A stretch of 64,000 bases of DNA from Companilactobacillus tucceti DSM 20183 (GTDB lineage: Bacteria; Bacillota; Bacilli; Lactobacillales; Lactobacillaceae): NCBI RefSeq assembly GCF_001434665.1, contig NZ_AZDG01000012.1, positions 1-64,000 on the forward strand, read 5' to 3'. Each line of letters begins with the position of its first letter. Positions within the stretch are counted from its first letter, which is position 1. The notes beneath the pieces are model-generated. The model worked only from the letters and a program-made list of their open reading frames with translations, was not told the origin of the DNA and did no database searches. Of the stretch, positions 1-8,895 are shown piece by piece. The translations under genes were made by a program, and so were the position numbers.

Positions 1-90
1 ATTATTTTCCCAGAAGTGCTCTTATTTATCTGTATCAAATTATATACTCAGTACCTAAAAGATATGATTTTTTTTATTGCCGCAACGTCA

Positions 91-105
91 ATCAGATTAT
101 CTGAT
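91..105. promoter_or_regulatory. Short inverted repeat upstream of the first gene
   Basis: Arms ATCAGA and TCTGAT are separated by TTA, about 40 bases before the first start codon. It could be an operator for the tandem membrane-protein genes, but no regulator is evident and arms of this length can arise by chance in AT-rich DNA. Confidence 0.25.
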
Positions 106-145
106 ATTACGTGTTAAACTTATTGAATAAAAGGGAGGGACCGAT

Positions 146-487
146 ATGAGACGAATGAGCGGTGCACAATTGCTTGGATGGATTTTTTTCTGGTTACAAA
201 ATGTGGTCTTAATAGCCACTTCAATTATTTCTACTGTAAATTCAAAAGATCCGACGATTATACCTCATGATCTCTTGTCGACTGGTTTTGCCTTTGGATT
301 GTTTTTATTCTTTGTAGTTTTTCTACAAGGTATGGCTGGTGTTGCAATAAAGAAGTTACATGAAGAAAATTATTGGTCGATCGTACTTTTGATAATAGGA
401 ATATTTTTCAATTGGTTTTATGTTATTTCAGCCATTTGGGGTATGATTTTAAATCAGAAAGCGGATAATATTAAATCAAGAACCTAG
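146..487 (+). CDS. Small membrane protein, first of a tandem pair
   Basis: Unrecognised 113-residue protein. Three hydrophobic stretches can be seen: about residues 8-28, 45-70 and 77-102, the last ending in an AIWGMI motif. A strong ribosome binding site (GGGAGGG) lies 6 bases before the ATG. The protein is clearly paralogous to the next one downstream: both share the order GW-FW at the N-terminus, an IP-D motif, IKKLH, YWS and NW-Y--AIWGMI-N. The pair look like a recent tandem duplication in one transcript. A three-helix integral membrane protein is the only supportable prediction; no catalytic motif is visible. Confidence 0.75.
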   Translation: MRRMSGAQLLGWIFFWLQNVVLIATSIISTVNSKDPTIIPHDLLSTGFAFGLFLFFVVFLQGMAGVAIKKLHEENYWSIVLLIIGIFFNWFYVISAIWGMILNQKADNIKSRT

Positions 488-519
488 CAGCATGGTAAAC
501 TTAATTCGGGGTAAAGTTT

Positions 520-843
520 ATGAATAGCAAATCACAAGTGAGTGGTTGGATCGTTTTTTGGCTAACCAATATATTTATAATAGGGCTAATTTTAGTTTCA
601 ATCGTTCATCCAAAATATAAGACCTCGATTCCGTATGATGTTTCTTCGATGATTTTGGCTGTCTTATTATTAATTTGTATAGTAATTATTCAAGTTGTGG
701 TGGGTTTATCAATTAAGAAGTTACACAAAAATGTTTATTGGTCAGTTGTGTTGTTTGCAATTGGCATAATTAGTAATTGGCTGTATTTAATACCAGCAAT
801 TTGGGGCATGATCATAAACAAACAAAAAGCTGACGAAACTTAA
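520..843 (+). CDS. Small membrane protein, second of a tandem pair
   Basis: A 107-residue paralogue of the preceding gene, 32 bases downstream of it. It has the same three hydrophobic segments and the same conserved IKKLH-x(3)-YWS and AIWGMI motifs, ending in a short charged tail (KQKADET). The ribosome binding site GGGG lies about 9 bases before the ATG. The stop codon lies inside the loop of the following terminator hairpin, so the pair form a two-gene unit. Function unknown; a membrane partner or immunity-like role is possible but nothing in the sequence shows it. Confidence 0.75.
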   Translation: MNSKSQVSGWIVFWLTNIFIIGLILVSIVHPKYKTSIPYDVSSMILAVLLLICIVIIQVVVGLSIKKLHKNVYWSVVLFAIGIISNWLYLIPAIWGMIINKQKADET

Positions 844-857
844 TTCGTCAGCTTTTA
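825..857. terminator. Bidirectional intrinsic terminator
   Basis: A 13-base stem (AAAAGCTGACGAA pairing with TTCGTCAGCTTTT, 6-base loop) overlaps the end of the small membrane protein gene. It lies between two convergent genes and has a T-run on both strands. Confidence 0.9.
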
Positions 858-2267
858 TTATGCTCTGATTTTTGAATGTTTATATGAATATCCAAAGTAA
901 ATACAAAGTCCAATAGCGAACCAGACTACGAATCTTAACCAAGTTTCCCAATTAAGTCCGACTACTAGCATGATACAGAATAAGATGGCAATTATTGGAG
1001 TTATAGGAACCCAAGGTGCTCTAAATCCACGATGAATTTCAGGATGTTTATATCTCATCCAAAGGACTCCGGCAGAAACGAGAATAAAGGCTGTCAATGT
1101 ACCAATATTAACCAATTCAGATAAGATATTTAGATTTACTACGCCGGCCGCTAAAGCGGTAATTATTCCAAAGAACCATGTTCCTTTATAAGGTGTTTGA
1201 CGTTGTATGCTGACGTCACCAAAGAATTTGGGGAATAATCCATCTCTTGACATAGAGTAAGTGATTCTTGATTGACCATATAATTGAACTAAGATAACTG
1301 TTGTCATACCTAAAATGGCACCAACGCTGACGATAATACTTAGCCATGTTTGACCGGTTGCTTTTATAACCGCCAAAATAGGCGCATCAAGGAATTTTGC
1401 AAAAACGGTATATTTAACAACACCAGTCATTATCAGTGTCATTGTAATGTATAAAATTGTTGATATACCAAGTGAGAATAAAATTCCTCTTGGTAGAGTT
1501 TTACTTGGATTGATAGTTTCCTCAGCACTTGAAGAAACAGAATCAAAACCGATGAATGAGAAGAAGACAATTGATGCGGCTGGAATTACCCCGGATGCCG
1601 TACCATTATGGAATGAGTAGATTCCGTATGGTGTAAATGGTTTCCAATTTTGAGGTTTTACAAACCAGACTGTGCAAATAATAAATAACAAAATAACGGC
1701 TAATTTGATCACTACCATTGTATCGTTAACACGCTTTGTTTGATTGATACCCATAGCAATGATACATGTAATTAGAATAACGATTAGAAAAGCTGGAAGG
1801 TTGAAGTATGTTTTTACTCCAGGAGTAGTTCCAGCCGCAGCAGTTAATCCTTTAGGGATTTTTAAGCCAAAATTAGTTAGTAAGTTGACGAAATATCCTG
1901 ACCAGCCAGCAGCTACAGTTGCAGCTCCTAAGGCATACTCAAGAATTAAATCCCAACCAATGATAAAAGCTACAATTTCACCAAAAGAAATATAAGAATA
2001 AGTGTACGCGGAACCAGCAACTGGTGCCATTGAAGCAAACTCTGCATAACATAATCCTGCAAATCCACAACAGATAGCAGCTATTAAAAATGATAATGCT
2101 AAGGAGGGACCGGTAGTTAGAGCACCTTTACCAGTTAATACGAAAATACCAGTTCCGATGATAGCTCCGATCCCGAGGAAAGTTAGATCCCATGTATGAA
2201 GAGTTCGCTTCAAGGGGGAAGTTCTGTTGAGCAATTCATTAATGTCTTTTTTTTCAAATACATTCAT
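858..2267 (-). CDS. APC-family amino acid permease (CAT/YfnA type)
   Basis: A 469-residue polytopic membrane protein of the amino acid-polyamine-organocation superfamily. Near the N-terminus it has the family signature LGIGAIIGTGIFVLTG (substrate-binding unwound helix 1), followed by about 12 hydrophobic segments and GFDSVSSSAEE in the middle, which is typical of cationic-amino-acid-transporter-like permeases such as Bacillus YfnA. An in-frame ATG 33 bases further upstream exists, but AAGGTGG sits 8 bases before the ATG at 2267, so I chose that start. It probably imports an amino acid with protons; the substrate cannot be read from sequence. It is divergent from pyruvate oxidase. Confidence 0.88.
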   Translation of the reverse strand: MNVFEKKDINELLNRTSPLKRTLHTWDLTFLGIGAIIGTGIFVLTGKGALTTGPSLALSFLIAAICCGFAGLCYAEFASMAPVAGSAYTYSYISFGEIVAFIIGWDLILEYALGAATVAAGWSGYFVNLLTNFGLKIPKGLTAAAGTTPGVKTYFNLPAFLIVILITCIIAMGINQTKRVNDTMVVIKLAVILLFIICTVWFVKPQNWKPFTPYGIYSFHNGTASGVIPAASIVFFSFIGFDSVSSSAEETINPSKTLPRGILFSLGISTILYITMTLIMTGVVKYTVFAKFLDAPILAVIKATGQTWLSIIVSVGAILGMTTVILVQLYGQSRITYSMSRDGLFPKFFGDVSIQRQTPYKGTWFFGIITALAAGVVNLNILSELVNIGTLTAFILVSAGVLWMRYKHPEIHRGFRAPWVPITPIIAILFCIMLVVGLNWETWLRFVVWFAIGLCIYFGYSYKHSKIRA

Positions 2268-2404
2268 GAAGCAACACCACCTTTGTTTTATTGCCGACAT
2301 TCTAAGTCCTGATACGCCAATAATCCAGAATAATGAATTTCTATAATTGAAAATATTTTTTTGTAAAACTGAATAAATTCTTTTCTACCGCCGAGAAAAG
2401 ATAA

Positions 2405-2454
2405 TTGACAAAATATCAATATAAGAATAAAAATGATCATTGTATTCGTTTTCA
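2405..2454 (+). promoter_or_regulatory. Pyruvate oxidase promoter with CcpA (cre) site
   Basis: TTGACA at 2405-2410 and TAAAAA at 2428-2433 are 17 bases apart. TGTATTCGTTTTCA at 2441-2454 matches the catabolite-responsive element TGWAANCGNTTTCA with one mismatch and sits over the expected transcription start, a repression position. The in-frame TTG at 2405 is therefore the -35 box and not a start codon. Confidence 0.65.
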
Positions 2455-2497
2455 AATGAGAGACATCTCATTAATTTCAGAGAAGGAAAGTGGAATT

Positions 2498-4258
2498 ATG
2501 ACAAAAATGATTGCAGGACAAGCTTTAGTTAAAGTATTAGAAGAATGGGGAGTAAAGCAAGTCTATGGTATTCCGGGGGGATCTATAAACCATACTGTTG
2601 AGGGATTATATTTAGAAAAAGATAATATTAAATATATTCAAGTGCGTCATGAGGAAGTTGGAGCCATTGCTGCTTCAGCTGATGCAAAATTCACGGGCAA
2701 AATCGGTGTAGCTTTTGGTTCTGCCGGCCCTGGTGCTACTCATTTATTTAATGGGTTATATGATGCCAAAATGGATCATGTTCCAGTTCTAGCATTGGTT
2801 GGACAAGTTCCACAAACAGCTATGAATACTAATTATTTCCAAGAGATGGACGAAACACCAATGTTTGAAGATGTTTCAGTTTATAATCGTACCGTTACAA
2901 CAGCGGAACAAATTCCATATGTTATTAATCAAGCTATCAGAGAAGCATATCGTCAAAAGGGAGTAGCTGTTGTTACATTACCTGAAGATTTAACAAATAA
3001 AGAAATTGATTATGTTTCGCCAAAAACTCCAAAGATTGTTAAAAATAATTTCTCACAAGTTATTAATGCAGATGACATTGAAAATACATTGAAATTATTG
3101 AAGGAAGCAAAACATCCATTAGTATATGCAGGACGTGGATTATTGGGAGCCAAGGATGTATTAACAAAGTTTTCTGAACAATTTAATTTACCAGTTATGA
3201 ATACCGTTCCAGCAACTGGTGTTATTAGTACAGACCATCCTAACTTTATAGGTACATTTGGACGTTTAGGTAGTAAATCAGGATTTGAAGCATTACAACA
3301 TACTGATTTAATTTTGTTCTTAGGTTCAGAGTTTCCATTTGCAGGTTTCTGGCCAAAGAATTTAAAGATTATCGAAGTAAATAATAATCCATACGATATT
3401 GGTAAGACTGTTGATGTTGATTACGCAGTAATCGCTGATGCTAAAAGTTATTTACAAGCATTGATCGATACAGGCGATACTTTACCAGCTGGAAATTGGC
3501 TAAAAGCAAATCAAGAGAATAAGAAAAACTGGGATAAATGGCTAGATAAGTTAGCTAAGGATGATAGCAAAGGCCTAAATCCAGAAACAGTCATGGCAAA
3601 AGTTAAGGAATTAGCTGGTCCAAACGATACCTTTGGTGTTGATACTGGTAACGTTTCTGAATGGAGTGTTAGAGGATTACCAATGAATAAGAACCAACGT
3701 TTCGCATTGTCCGGATTATTCGCTACTATGGGATTTGGATTACCTGCTGGATTATCAGGTGCATTGAGCGTTCCAGATGCACAAAGTTGGTCATTTTCTG
3801 GTGATGGTGGATTCTCAATGGTAGCTCCAGATCTAATCACAGAAGCACGTTATAAACTACCTGTTATTAATGTTGTTTTCTCAAATGAAAGATTAGGTTT
3901 TATCTATTATGAACAAGTTGCAACAAAACAACACTTGTATGGTGTTGATTTAACGGGTGCTGATTGGGCTAAAGTTGCTGAAGGACTTGGTGGAATTGGA
4001 TTTACCGTTTCATCTATTAAAGATGTTAATGAAGTGTTTAGTAAGGTTAAAGAATTACAAGAATCAGGTAATCAAAAACCAATAGTTATAAATGCTGTTA
4101 TTAAACAAGATGATCCAGTTGCAACTGCATTCATGCCATTAGATGAAAAGTTATATGGAAAAGATACTGTTGATGCGTACGCTAAACAATATAATATTGA
4201 TGTTTCTGAACAACCATCATTAGGTGAGTTGTTGAGAGCTACTGGTGATAATCAATAG
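2498..4258 (+). CDS. pox: Pyruvate oxidase
   Basis: A 586-residue thiamine-diphosphate enzyme of the PoxB/SpxB family, which converts pyruvate, phosphate and O2 to acetyl phosphate, CO2 and H2O2 in the cytoplasm. The N-terminal Pyr domain has the catalytic-glutamate region RHEE (residues 50-53); a central FAD-binding domain follows; the C-terminal PP domain has the thiamine-diphosphate/Mg motif starting at GDGG (435-438) and ending near NVVFSN. The start chosen is the ATG at 2498 behind GAAGGAAAG, because the upstream extension overlaps the promoter. A cre-like site over the transcription start suggests CcpA control, as known for this family in lactobacilli. Transcribed alone, ending at a strong terminator. 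Acetolactate synthase is the main alternative, but the overall similarity is to pyruvate oxidase. Confidence 0.93.
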   Translation: MTKMIAGQALVKVLEEWGVKQVYGIPGGSINHTVEGLYLEKDNIKYIQVRHEEVGAIAASADAKFTGKIGVAFGSAGPGATHLFNGLYDAKMDHVPVLALVGQVPQTAMNTNYFQEMDETPMFEDVSVYNRTVTTAEQIPYVINQAIREAYRQKGVAVVTLPEDLTNKEIDYVSPKTPKIVKNNFSQVINADDIENTLKLLKEAKHPLVYAGRGLLGAKDVLTKFSEQFNLPVMNTVPATGVISTDHPNFIGTFGRLGSKSGFEALQHTDLILFLGSEFPFAGFWPKNLKIIEVNNNPYDIGKTVDVDYAVIADAKSYLQALIDTGDTLPAGNWLKANQENKKNWDKWLDKLAKDDSKGLNPETVMAKVKELAGPNDTFGVDTGNVSEWSVRGLPMNKNQRFALSGLFATMGFGLPAGLSGALSVPDAQSWSFSGDGGFSMVAPDLITEARYKLPVINVVFSNERLGFIYYEQVATKQHLYGVDLTGADWAKVAEGLGGIGFTVSSIKDVNEVFSKVKELQESGNQKPIVINAVIKQDDPVATAFMPLDEKLYGKDTVDAYAKQYNIDVSEQPSLGELLRATGDNQ

Positions 4259-4261
4259 TAC

Positions 4262-4298
4262 AAAAAAAGATTGAATCAAACGATTCAATCTTTTTTTA
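4262..4298. terminator. Bidirectional intrinsic terminator
   Basis: The stem AGATTGAATC / GATTCAATCT with an AAAC loop is flanked by an A-run and a T-run. It serves pyruvate oxidase on + and the pst operon on -. Confidence 0.92.
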
Positions 4299-5090
4299 TC
4301 CAAAATCACCGGAAATATAATCTTCAGTTGCCTTTATTTCAGGTGCTGTAAAGATATTTTTTGTTTCATTGTACTCAATAATATGACCCATATGAAAGAA
4401 AGCAGTGTAATCACTGATTCTTGAAGCTTGTTGCATATTATGCGTAACGATAATAATAGTGTAACTTTTACTTAAAAGTTCAAGTGTTTCTTCAATCTTA
4501 GAAGTAGAAATAGGGTCCAGAGCACTTGCTGGTTCATCAAGTAATAAAATATCAGGATGCATGGCAATAGATCTGGCAATACAGAGTCTTTGTTGTTGAC
4601 CACCAGATAAGGCTAGTGCACTTTTATCTAGATCATCTTTGACTTCATCCCAGAGTGCAGCATCTTTTAAACTAGTTTCAAGACGTTTTTGTAATTCATT
4701 TTTGTCGTTGATACCATTATTTCTTAATGCAAATAAAATGTTGTCTTTAATGGATTTGGCGAATGGATTAGGTCGTTGAAATACCATCCCAATATGACGT
4801 CTAACTTCATAAACATTAATTTTCTTTGAATTAATATCAGTGTTTCTATAAAGAATTTTACCGTCTACTTGGGCAATCTTATCATTCATTCTATTCAAGC
4901 ATCGTAGGTAAGTAGATTTACCAGATCCTGAAGCACCAATTAAAGACGTAATCTGGAAACGAGGAAAATCAAGACTGGCATCAAAAATGGCGTGACTTTT
5001 TCCGTAGTGAACTTGTACGTTATCGGTCGAGATGGCGATTTCTTTATCTATTTTACTAATATATTGTTGATTAAAATCATAAGTTTTCAA
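4296..5090 (-). CDS. pstB: Phosphate ABC transporter ATP-binding protein PstB
   Basis: A 264-residue ATPase that powers high-affinity phosphate uptake with PstC and PstA. The Walker A GASGSGKST, the ABC signature LSGGQQQRLCIARS and the Walker B ILLLDEP are all present, in the usual order for PstB. It starts at a TTG (5090) preceded by GAGGA, 10 bases after the pstA stop, so translation is probably coupled. It is the last gene of the operon: only one pstB is present and no phoU follows, unlike the two-pstB plus phoU arrangement common in related genera. Confidence 0.95.
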   Translation of the reverse strand: MKTYDFNQQYISKIDKEIAISTDNVQVHYGKSHAIFDASLDFPRFQITSLIGASGSGKSTYLRCLNRMNDKIAQVDGKILYRNTDINSKKINVYEVRRHIGMVFQRPNPFAKSIKDNILFALRNNGINDKNELQKRLETSLKDAALWDEVKDDLDKSALALSGGQQQRLCIARSIAMHPDILLLDEPASALDPISTSKIEETLELLSKSYTIIIVTHNMQQASRISDYTAFFHMGHIIEYNETKNIFTAPEIKATEDYISGDFG

Positions 5091-5100
5091 ACAATTATCC

Positions 5101-5988
5101 TCACTTTGCTGCAGTCATTTTCTTAAATAATTTATTACCAAGATATCTAGCACCTAAGTTAAAAATCAAGATAACAATGATTAAAACGGCTGATGATGCA
5201 CTAGAAATTACTCCAGCATCAGGTGTGACACTTTCAGTATTTACTTTCCAAATATGGACAGCTAATGTTTCCGCTGGTCGCATAGGATTTAGAAAGCTTG
5301 TTTCAGTAAAGGGATTCCAATTACCGTAATCTACGCTAGGAGCACTTTGCCCAGCAGTATATATTAAGGCAGCAGCTTCACCAAAGATTCTACCTGAACA
5401 AAGAATTAACCCAGTTAAAATACCTGGTAATGCCATTGGTAAAATAATTTTAGTAATAGTCTTCCAACCAGATAATCCTAAGGATGTACCAGCTTCTCTT
5501 TGTAGATCTGGAACACTACTTAGGGATTCTTCAATGTTTCTTGTTAAAAGAGGGAGATTGAAAAATGTTAAAGCTATAGCACCGGCTAAAATTGAAAATC
5601 CTAAGTTTAATTGAATAACTAACAATAAATATCCAAACAATCCAACAACAACTGAAGGCAATGAACTTAAAACTTCAATAGAAGTTCTGATTATGTCAGT
5701 TATCCAGTTATCTTTAGCGTATTCGGATAAATAAATACCAGCTCCTAGTGCAATTGGAAATGAAATGATCAAAGCAAGGATCAAAAGATAAAGCGAATTG
5801 AAAAGTTGATCTCTGACACCACCACCAGCACTGAATGATTGGGCTTCTGATGTTAGGAAATGCCAGTTAATATCAGGCACACCATTATATAAGATGTAAC
5901 CTAATAAAGAAATTAAGATGGTAACGACAATACCAACTAACCCGTAAATTATTCCTGTAGCTAATTTGTCAGATTTTTTAGCGTTCAT
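5101..5988 (-). CDS. pstA: Phosphate ABC transporter permease PstA
   Basis: A 295-residue inner-membrane permease with six hydrophobic segments and the binding-protein-dependent transport signature near EAGTSLGLSGWKTITKIILP, the loop that docks on PstB. I chose the ATG at 5988 because AGAGG precedes it at proper spacing; the ATG 24 bases upstream has no ribosome binding site. It overlaps the end of pstC by 11 bases, indicating translational coupling within the operon. The name PstA here means the phosphate permease, not the c-di-AMP receptor elsewhere in the window. Confidence 0.95.
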   Translation of the reverse strand: MNAKKSDKLATGIIYGLVGIVVTILISLLGYILYNGVPDINWHFLTSEAQSFSAGGGVRDQLFNSLYLLILALIISFPIALGAGIYLSEYAKDNWITDIIRTSIEVLSSLPSVVVGLFGYLLLVIQLNLGFSILAGAIALTFFNLPLLTRNIEESLSSVPDLQREAGTSLGLSGWKTITKIILPMALPGILTGLILCSGRIFGEAAALIYTAGQSAPSVDYGNWNPFTETSFLNPMRPAETLAVHIWKVNTESVTPDAGVISSASSAVLIIVILIFNLGARYLGNKLFKKMTAAK

Positions 5989-6907
5989 TTTTAATGTTAC
6001 CTCTTCTTCCAATGAATCTTACTACTAAGTTAAATAACAGAGACATAAATAGTAGAACTAAAGCTAATGACCAAAGAGCGTTGTTAGGTAGTGTTCCCAT
6101 AACGGTATTTCCAATTTCTGTAGTTAGCTTACTAGTTAAAGTTGAGGCTGGAGAAATTAAGTTCTTTGGCATTAATACTGCATTACCAATTACCATTTGG
6201 ACAGCCAAGGCTTCACCAAAAGCACGTGCCATACCGAAGATAACGGCTGTTAGTAATCCAGGTGCGGCCGCTTTTAGAATAACTTTGTAAATAGTTTGCC
6301 AGCGGGTTGCCCCTAAGGCTAGGGAAGCTTGACAATAATGCATTGGAACTGATTTTAAACTATCAACTGATAGGGATGTGATAGTAGGTAGAACCATTAC
6401 GAATAAAACTAATGTTCCGGAAAGAATACCAAAACCTGTTCCACCAAAAATACCTCTAATGAAAGGTACTATTAAAGATAGTCCGATAAATCCATATACA
6501 ACTGATGGAATACCAACTAATAATTCAATAACCGGTTGTAAAAATTTGGCTCCTTTTTTATTTGCAATTTCTGTCATAAATACAGCGGCACCTATTGCAA
6601 ATGGAGTAGCGAGTAAAGCAGCCAAAATGGTAACACTAAATGATGTAACGATCATTGGTAAAGCACCAACTTGTGGATTACCGTACTTATCTACATCACC
6701 AGGTTTCCAATCTGACTGTGTTAAAAAGTTCCAAAATTTAACTCCATTTTGAGTGAATGTTGCAAGTCCCTTTGAAGCAATAAAGTAGAGGATACAGGCC
6801 ACTAATAAAATGATCAGTCCAATACATGAATAACAAATTGCTTTTCCAAAGTAATCTTGACGTGTTGCTCTGGAACTTTTTTGTAATCTAGTTTGAATAT
6901 CGTCCAT
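5978..6907 (-). CDS. pstC: Phosphate ABC transporter permease PstC
   Basis: A 309-residue permease, partner of PstA. It has six hydrophobic segments and the cytoplasmic loop ASLALGATRWQTIYKVILKA characteristic of PstC. The start at 6907 (MDDIQT) is set by AGGAGG 7 bases upstream; the longer reading to 6955 would start inside the upstream hairpin. It follows pstS after an attenuating terminator, so the permease genes are probably expressed at a lower level than the binding protein. Confidence 0.95.
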   Translation of the reverse strand: MDDIQTRLQKSSRATRQDYFGKAICYSCIGLIILLVACILYFIASKGLATFTQNGVKFWNFLTQSDWKPGDVDKYGNPQVGALPMIVTSFSVTILAALLATPFAIGAAVFMTEIANKKGAKFLQPVIELLVGIPSVVYGFIGLSLIVPFIRGIFGGTGFGILSGTLVLFVMVLPTITSLSVDSLKSVPMHYCQASLALGATRWQTIYKVILKAAAPGLLTAVIFGMARAFGEALAVQMVIGNAVLMPKNLISPASTLTSKLTTEIGNTVMGTLPNNALWSLALVLLFMSLLFNLVVRFIGRRGNIKNER

Positions 6908-6925
6908 TTGATCCTCCTGAGGACA

Positions 6926-6974
6926 GAAAAAAAGAACTTCGACTAAATTAACCATGGAGTCAAAGCTCTTTTTA
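6926..6974 (-). terminator. Leaky terminator between pstS and pstC
   Basis: On the minus strand a stem GAGCTTTGAC / GTCGAAGTTC (with G-U pairs) is followed by a run of seven T just upstream of the pstC ribosome binding site. Partial termination after a binding-protein gene is a common way to make more binding protein than permease. Confidence 0.65.
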
Positions 6975-6980
6975 AATTAA

Positions 6981-7868
6981 TTATTTGTCTGTAACAGTTC
7001 CTTTTGCGTCTTTTTGTACTTTCATATCGTTTGTACTGATGTAACCCATATCTTTAACAAGTTTCTTTTGAACATCGTCAGATTTCATATATTTGATGAA
7101 TTTTTCTGTTGCATCTTTAGGGTTACCCTTTGTATACATGTGTTCGTATGACCAAATTTTCCATTTGTTGTCAGAAACGTTATCGTCAGTTGGCTTTACA
7201 TCATCAATTGATAAAGCTTCAACTTTGTCATTAATGTATGAGAAAGCCAAGTAACTAATGGCACCTGGAGTAGTAGAAACAATCTTTTGTACTGTACCGT
7301 TTGAGTCTTGTTCTTGTGACTTAACAGCTTTTTCCCCATTTAGTACGGCTGATTCAAATGTGGCACGTGTACCACTACCTTCAGCACGGTTAACAACAGT
7401 AATCTTTTCGTCTTTTCCGCCAAGGTCTTTCCAGTTAGTGATCTTACCAGTGAAGATTTGTTTTAGTTGGTCCATTGTAACGTTTTTAACGCCAGCATCT
7501 TTGTTAACTACTGGTGCCATACCAACTACGGCAACTTTGTGATCAACAAGTTTCTTTGCATCGATACCATCTTTTTGTTCAGCGAAGATATCAGAATTAC
7601 CAATTTTAACTGATCCGTCTTGAACTTGGCTTAATCCTGTACCAGAACCTCCACCTTGAACAGTGATATTGATTTTGCTGTTATCCTTTTGGAAATCTCC
7701 AGCAGCTTTTTCAACTAAAGGTTGAAGTGCTGTTGAACCAACAGCTGTAATTTTGCCTGATACTTCAGACGAAGATGATTTAGAAGCATTTGAGTTACTG
7801 CATCCAGTTGCAATCGTCATTAAAGCGCCTAGCGCAAGTAATGATGAAATAATTGTTTTCTTTTTCAT
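6981..7868 (-). CDS. pstS: Phosphate-binding lipoprotein PstS
   Basis: A 295-residue extracellular substrate-binding lipoprotein for phosphate uptake. A type II signal peptide with KKK, a hydrophobic core and the lipobox ATG-Cys23 is followed by a serine-rich linker and then the PstS fold with AVGSTALQPL, GGGSGTGLSQV and NRAEGSGTRATFE, which hold the phosphate-contacting Ser/Thr residues. The start at 7868 is preceded by AAGGGG; the ATG 18 bases upstream overlaps that site. First gene of the pstSCAB operon, divergent from a response regulator. Confidence 0.95.
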   Translation of the reverse strand: MKKKTIISSLLALGALMTIATGCSNSNASKSSSSEVSGKITAVGSTALQPLVEKAAGDFQKDNSKINITVQGGGSGTGLSQVQDGSVKIGNSDIFAEQKDGIDAKKLVDHKVAVVGMAPVVNKDAGVKNVTMDQLKQIFTGKITNWKDLGGKDEKITVVNRAEGSGTRATFESAVLNGEKAVKSQEQDSNGTVQKIVSTTPGAISYLAFSYINDKVEALSIDDVKPTDDNVSDNKWKIWSYEHMYTKGNPKDATEKFIKYMKSDDVQKKLVKDMGYISTNDMKVQKDAKGTVTDK

Positions 7869-8119
7869 AAAGAAACCCCTTAACAAAAAATATATTATTG
7901 CTCTGTTATCAAGCTCCTATAAAGTACCCCACAGTTATATTTTTTTTGTCTATTTATTGTAAAGAATTGGTAAATTTTGTATTTATCTTGTTGTATTAGC
8001 ATATATAAAAATACAATGGATAAATTGGATATATATAATGACCTAATCAAATCGATGCTGTTATAATCAAATTACTTGGCCGACCATAGCTAATTATGAA
8101 ACTTGGAAGGAAGTATTGG

Positions 8120-8851
8120 ATGCGACCGTTGATATTGTTAAGTAATAGATTACCTTTATTCTTAGAAATCAATCGTTATTGTAATGGCCAGAATTGGTTT
8201 GTTCATAACATCATGGATCATGATAAGGCAATAGAAGTGGTTAATGAAAATGATGTTGCCGGTTTGATCATAGATTTATCTACGATTGATATATCATCAA
8301 CAATTGAGACTATTAAAGTTTTACGTAACAAAATAACTGGTCCAATTGTTGTGATTGCAACAAAGCATGATAAAAAAGAAAAAGAGATACTTTATGATTT
8401 GAAGATCGATGCTTATTTCTTAGAAAAATTTGAGTATCCAGTGTTTATAGCAAAAGTTAGACAGCTCTTTTGGTTATATGATAAGTTGCGTGATGAAGAA
8501 GCTGATAAGCCAGAGATAAAGAATGATAAATTGATTAAGTGTGATGATTTGTCAGTCGACTTTAAACATTATCGAGTTATACATGAAGGAAATGATATTG
8601 GCTTAACGCCTAAAGAATTTAGTTTATTTTGGTATTTAATGCAACATCGAGGTCAAGTACTCAGTCGCGATCAGTTACTTGAAGGGGTCTGGGGATACGA
8701 TGCTGCCGGTTCTACACGTACGATAGATATTCATATTAGTCATTTACGTGATAAATTAGAAGAAAATCCGCAATCACCAAATTGGATAAAGACAGTTCGT
8801 GGATTCGGTTATATTTTAGATAATGATTATCCATTAGTTTCAGAAAATTAA
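8120..8851 (+). CDS. Orphan OmpR/PhoB-type response regulator
   Basis: A 243-residue regulator: receiver-like domain (about 1-115) and a C-terminal winged-helix DNA-binding domain (about 138-235) with LTPKEFSLFWYLM and the recognition region DIHISHLRDKLE, ending in VRGFGYIL. The receiver keeps the phospho-acceptor position (Asp52) and a Lys in the EKFEYP segment, but the paired acidic residues after strand 1 are replaced by Ser8-Asn9, so Mg2+-dependent phosphorylation is doubtful. No histidine kinase is adjacent. The start at 8120 follows GGAAGGAAG; the ATG at 8096 lacks such a site. Its divergent position beside pstS suggests, as inference, phosphate-linked control of the pst operon. Confidence 0.85.
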   Translation: MRPLILLSNRLPLFLEINRYCNGQNWFVHNIMDHDKAIEVVNENDVAGLIIDLSTIDISSTIETIKVLRNKITGPIVVIATKHDKKEKEILYDLKIDAYFLEKFEYPVFIAKVRQLFWLYDKLRDEEADKPEIKNDKLIKCDDLSVDFKHYRVIHEGNDIGLTPKEFSLFWYLMQHRGQVLSRDQLLEGVWGYDAAGSTRTIDIHISHLRDKLEENPQSPNWIKTVRGFGYILDNDYPLVSEN

Positions 8852-8884
8852 AAAAAGCCAGGTCAATTTTTGACCTGGCTTTTT
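8852..8884. terminator. Bidirectional intrinsic terminator
   Basis: AAGCCAGGTCAA pairs with TTGACCTGGCTT, with A- and T-runs on the two sides, between the convergent regulator and P-type ATPase genes. Confidence 0.92.
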
Positions 8885-8895
8885 GAGTACTTAGA

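Noticed and set aside
2405-2497. Longer N-terminus for pyruvate oxidase
   Set aside because: The TTG at 2405 is part of a -35 box (TTGACA), and a good ribosome binding site precedes the ATG at 2498.
6378-6752. Plus-strand open frame of 124 codons opposite pstC
   Set aside because: It is antisense to a clear permease gene, with no ribosome binding site and no recognisable protein features.
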